From Zygnema cylindricum (Eukaryota; Streptophyta; Zygnematophyceae; Zygnematales; Zygnemataceae): a stretch of 21,948 nucleotides of DNA. The stretch spans positions 1-21,948 of the forward strand of contig JBBHKE010003225.1 of the NCBI GenBank assembly GCA_037447655.1, read 5' to 3'. Below, piece after piece: positions 19,000-21,948 of this stretch (position 1 is its first letter; each line of letters begins with the position of its first letter). Under the pieces are notes generated by a model that worked only from the letters and a program-made list of their open reading frames with translations, did not search any database and was not told the DNA's origin. Position numbers and translations under genes: made by a program.

Positions 19000-19045
19000 T
19001 ATTGTATGGGTGTAATTTCACCTACTTTTGAACTATGTTTTGAAC

Positions 19046-19484
19046 GATGTTCTCTCGCACAGTCTGTAATCCACGTGCTCAAAAATGAGTGGTACCACAT
19101 AAGATAAGATCGTATATTGAAAATCCTCAAATATTTTTACACAGACCAACTTCAACTCGAAATCGTCATTTGCATAGCATGTACGTGCGGACCAAGGCAT
19201 CGTACCACACAAATTTTGTACTTTTTGCAAACGCTTGTCACATGCCAGCTCATTTTTTTAGGATTTCTCCTTTTTCGCGTGATGAATGAGCGCTTCCACA
19301 AATAGTGTGACGAATGCCCGGTAACAAAAATAGCGCGACGAAAGCTCGTTACGAGATTACTTTCGTGATTTCCGTTGAATTTTTTAATGTATATATCATG
19401 TGCGAAATTTTCCGATTTCTGTTGGTTGCCGTCCTGACACGTACCTTCATTATCCAACGTGTCGGGACTCAATTTTTTTTGTAA
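19046..19484. other. Intergenic, no gene seen
   Basis: Only short frames, none recognisable. A CACGTG box lies at about 19072. Confidence 0.45.
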
Positions 19485-20039
19485 ACTACACTGTCAATTG
19501 CTATTAGAGTAAAGGAATAAATAGCGTAAAAAAAATATTAGTGTTATAAGCACTTATCGAGATTTTTTTTTTTAAATATATGTATACTTATTAATCCCTA
19601 ATTGTATTTTGGGTTGTCCTGAACAATAAATACCCGCCTTTTCGATGTCTAAAGTAATATGTGTAACCGTACAAAATCTGACAATTCGTACGCCATCGCG
19701 TTGTTCACACGGTCGACGGACGAACATATGAATACGTGGTTTTTGTCGACGAGTTTGCTTCTCTTTCTTCCAGTGCACATTCACATGCGTGCGCAGTAAT
19801 GTTAAGTATCTTTTTATGCCTTAGTAATTCAAAAAGTACCATTTTCGTACGGAAATATCTTGTCCGTACGCCACACTATTTGCATTGCATTGTACTTCCA
19901 TTATTAACGCTAATTGAAATAAAACCCTAATTAGAATAATGGAAAAAATATAATTATAAATTGTATTTCGGGTTTTTTTTTGTTGAAAAAAGGGCACCGA
20001 ATTGGCGTTATATACTCTAATAGCGATTGACGGTGTAGT
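19485..20039. mobile_element. MITE of an ACTACACYG family, copy 1 (555 bp)
   Basis: Terminal inverted repeats of 27 bp (19485-19511 and 20013-20039), starting ACTACACTGTCAATTGC and containing ATTAGAGTA, match with two mismatches. The interior is AT-rich with no transposase frame and holds a smaller foldback, CCATTATT...AATAATGG (about 19898-19944). Target duplication not clearly resolved (flanks TAA and AAA). Confidence 0.68.
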
Positions 20040-20239
20040 AAATCAACGTCCGTTACACGAGCATGGCCGTGTCATGTTTATCAAAACGTCTTTGTACTAT
20101 TGTACTATTAAAGTCATCCGTACTGATATTTGTAGACGAGACCGAAATCAACACAACGATTGACAGAAAATCGAGCAAATAATTTACGACACGAAAATCG
20201 TACTTATTAAAAAGGACAGCTAGCTTCTCAACTGCGAGC

Positions 20240-20620
20240 ATCTTATAATCGGACGGTCACGAACGAATGATTGACGGCTGAAGACTCTTTAGTGCACGTG
20301 GCGGCTTTCATCTTTATTCATTGACAGGTTCGAGCAACCAAGATCTGACGCCCAAGAACGATTGGCGAGGGTGTACTAGTTTGAAAGTTACCCGGTTTGT
20401 TGACGTTAGCAAAGAGACAAAGCTATGATGACGTAGGTCGAGGGACAACGCTACCTCTTTGCTGACGTGGGCCGAGGGTCAACGTTACCCGTTGGTTGAC
20501 GTCGGCCGAGGGACACGCCGTTTATGGGTACATACGGACGGAAAGTGGGCCTATTTATAGGTTTTAAAACGGACGACCAAAGGCCTCCTCGTGATACATC
20601 ATCATTTACTGAAACTTTCG
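20240..20620. promoter_or_regulatory. Promoter-like segment: G-box, four TGACGT boxes, TATA box
   Basis: A G-box CACGTGGC (20295-20302), TGACGT at 20401, 20429, 20463 and 20497, and CTATTTATAG (20551-20560), which on the minus strand is the TATA box CTATAAATAG and is also a perfect MEF2-type MADS site. No coding exon follows convincingly on either strand, so a target gene is not identified. Confidence 0.4.
20429..20520 (+). repeat. 34-bp tandem repeat, about 2.7 units
   Basis: Units starting TGACGTAGGTCGAGGGACAA, TGACGTGGGCCGAGGGTCAA and TGACGTCGGCCGAGGGACA at 20429, 20463 and 20497. A degenerate unit may start at 20401. Each carries a TGACGT box and RGGYCGAGGG. Confidence 0.85.
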
Positions 20621-20624
20621 AAGC

Positions 20625-20795
20625 GAATGCTTCGCGAAAAAAATATCCAACGGTCATTGTTACCTCCCATAACTTTGGATAATATTGGCAAGATTCTCTG
20701 TAATGTTGTTCGCGTGGAAAAACAAAATAGGAGGTATGTCGTAGTACCGATAAGTCCGGATTTCTGTAAACAACCTCACTTTTCGTCTGATCGAA
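20625..20795 (+). repeat. Dispersed repeat block, copy 2
   Basis: Diverged relative of 2130-2320, with TCTCTGTAATGTTGTT (20695-20710) and CCTCACTTTTCGTCTGAT (20774-20791) shared. The terminal repeats of the 1361-2383 element are not seen here, so this is a fragment or a different family member. Confidence 0.65.
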
Positions 20796-20818
20796 CGCCA
20801 CCCCAAAAAAACATTAAC

Positions 20819-21296
20819 ACTACACCGCGAATCGTAATTAGAGTAATGAAAAAATTAGAGTTAAAAAACTAAAAAAAAAAATTAGAGTATTGAACGCTAA
20901 TTTGTGTGATAGAGCTGTTTCAACTATTAAGTTTACTCTAATTCATTTAAGTACTCTAATTTGGCACGCTAATATCCTCTACTGTAAATAAGGCATTCGT
21001 ACATAATTTGGCAAAACGTACAGTTTATCGTCACTATGACGTTTGCACTACGCGGTTTGTTAAAACGCAGTTACATGACAACGGCCTATATTAAATCATT
21101 ATTTGTACTTTTTTACTTAGTAAAGTACAATGTTGCACGGTCGGAGGTCGTCCACACTCCACACTATTTAAAACGAACCTATATTAGAATTAAAAACGCT
21201 AATTAAACTTTACCTTACTCTATTTCATGTGATAGAGTCGAAATTTCGAGCGACCGAATTAGAGTAATTTACTCTAATTACGATTTGCGGTGCAGT
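20819..21296. mobile_element. MITE of the ACTACACYG family, copy 2 (478 bp)
   Basis: Terminal inverted repeats of 28 bp (20819-20846 and 21269-21296), starting ACTACACCGCGAATCG and ending ATTAGAGTAA, match with two mismatches. The ends resemble those of the 19485-20039 element. The interior repeats ATTAGAG/CTCTAAT, CGCTAAT and GTGATAGAG motifs. No coding frame; target duplication unresolved. Confidence 0.68.
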
Positions 21297-21948
21297 AGCG
21301 ATTCACTGTGTACTGCATCGGACATCATGTTTTTCCGACCGATTCGCATCATCGATGTATTGCTTTCGTATAGTGCGCTAAATGGTAACACCATTAGCGG
21401 TATTCGATTTTATTAAATAAAATTTATAAGGATGTAACACGCACTAATGTGATATCATTGCCCTGTAGAACCGACCGCGTAATGAATGAAATGATTATGA
21501 GAAGTTTGACCAGCAGTCTCTGTTTCGCACTTTTGACCAAACGCCGATTGGCTGCCGAACGCCACCACACCGCAGGCCCGTTAGTCATCGTCTCTTCTTC
21601 TTGTCATTATTTTTGAGTGGGCGCCTGCCGAAAAATCTTCCTATTGGGCCGCATTGCTGGACGCGATACCCGGAGCCACTAGCAGTGTCCAAACAAAATT
21701 TGGCGAAAGTCGAACTTGAAGTCTAGAATCTCGAATAAGGGTAACCTTCCATCAGGCGTTCCCAGTAATCGTACGAACACGTTTACTGGGAGTAAAATTT
21801 GTAGCACCCTTCCATCAGGTAGTGCCAGTGAATGAGGTGTTAGATTGCGATTGGTACCACGTAGGACCTTTTGAGCCGCCCAGGAATAATCATCATTTCC
21901 AAAAGGACAAAATCGCAGCTGCGTATGTGTACGGGCAGACGCCGATTA
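21297..21948. other. Right edge: small repeats and CCAAT boxes, no gene seen
   Basis: Inverted CCAAT boxes (ATTGG) at about 21548 and 21644 suggest a possible promoter, but no coding frame is evident before the edge. A foldback CGCTAAATGGT/ACCATTAGCGG lies at 21376-21401. Confidence 0.4.
21745..21832 (+). repeat. 63-bp-spaced direct repeat with a hairpin
   Basis: CCTTCCATCAGG followed by a CCAGT-containing stretch occurs at 21745 and 21808. Between them, CCCAGTAA (21761-21768) and TTACTGGG (21783-21790) form an 8-bp stem with a 14-base loop. Confidence 0.75.

Larger units (their letters stand above)
10915..19037. mobile_element. hAT-like MITE, second copy, split by a retrotransposon
   Basis: The left part (10915-11245) begins AATAGTTCAAAAGTAGG and follows the MITE at 1380-1684 through shared blocks (TTTTCATGTGATCTTCTTA, CCGTCCGATCGTCC, GCATACAATAGGCATATTG). 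The right part (19005-19037) ends CACCTACTTTTGAACTATG. Flanks CTTTGAAC (10907-10914) and TTTTGAAC (19038-19045) are an 8-bp target duplication with one mismatch. The first base of the left end has changed from C to A. Confidence 0.78.

Noticed and set aside
20325-20345. GGTTCGAG resembling a tRNA T-loop
   Set aside because: No matching acceptor, D-arm or anticodon arm around it. No tRNA, rRNA or snRNA gene could be supported anywhere in the window.

Overview
This is eukaryotic nuclear DNA: AT-rich, gene-poor, with spliced genes, TATA-box promoters and several layers of transposons. The one gene recognised with confidence is PHF5A/Rds3, a 110-residue zinc-finger subunit of the SF3b complex of the U2 snRNP. 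It is split into two exons by a 3.5 kb intron. Its sequence has the [17 protein letters not shown] and [17 protein letters not shown] wording typical of plants and other non-animal eukaryotes. The retrotransposon primer site (TGGTATCGGAGC) is also plant-like. Together these favour a plant, alga or plant-like protist, but I cannot name the lineage. The standard genetic code fits.

Layout. Positions 1-754, minus strand: the 5' coding part of an unidentified K/S/E-rich protein gene that runs off the left edge, with E2F-like and CRE-like sites just upstream. Positions about 760-2700: the intergenic gap between this gene and the divergent PHF5A, filled by a ~700 bp inverted-repeat element (1361-2383) with a 305 bp hAT-like MITE (1380-1684, 8-bp target duplication) inserted in its left terminal repeat. 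Positions 2479-6885: PHF5A with CCAAT, GC and TATA boxes, exon 1 (2961-3125), a repeat-built intron, exon 2 (6654-6821) and a poly(A) signal. Positions 6900-10900: no convincing gene, apart from a decayed retroelement ORF end (8101-8554, minus), a TATCG-rich patch and a 42-base C run.

Positions 10915-19037: a second copy of the hAT-like MITE, split by a 7.75 kb Ty3/gypsy LTR retrotransposon (11246-18999). The retrotransposon has 963/964 bp LTRs, a TATTG target duplication, a tRNA-type primer site, and gag, protease, RT, RNase H, integrase and a chromodomain-like tail. It is dead: gag to the RT N-terminus is frameshifted, and the rest of pol keeps one frame through 17 in-frame stops. The uninterrupted MITE at 1380-1684 is the empty-site control for this insertion. 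Positions 19485-21296: two members of a second MITE family (ACTACACCG ends) flanking a promoter-like stretch with a G-box, four TGACGT boxes and a minus-strand TATA box. The right edge holds small repeats and CCAAT boxes, with no gene seen.

Apart from PHF5A, which acts in branch-site recognition during splicing, and the unidentified left gene, nearly everything is mobile or repetitive DNA. I see no operon-like or multi-gene system. The most unusual local feature is the PHF5A intron, whose two ends are built from repeats that carry copies of its own splice signals.
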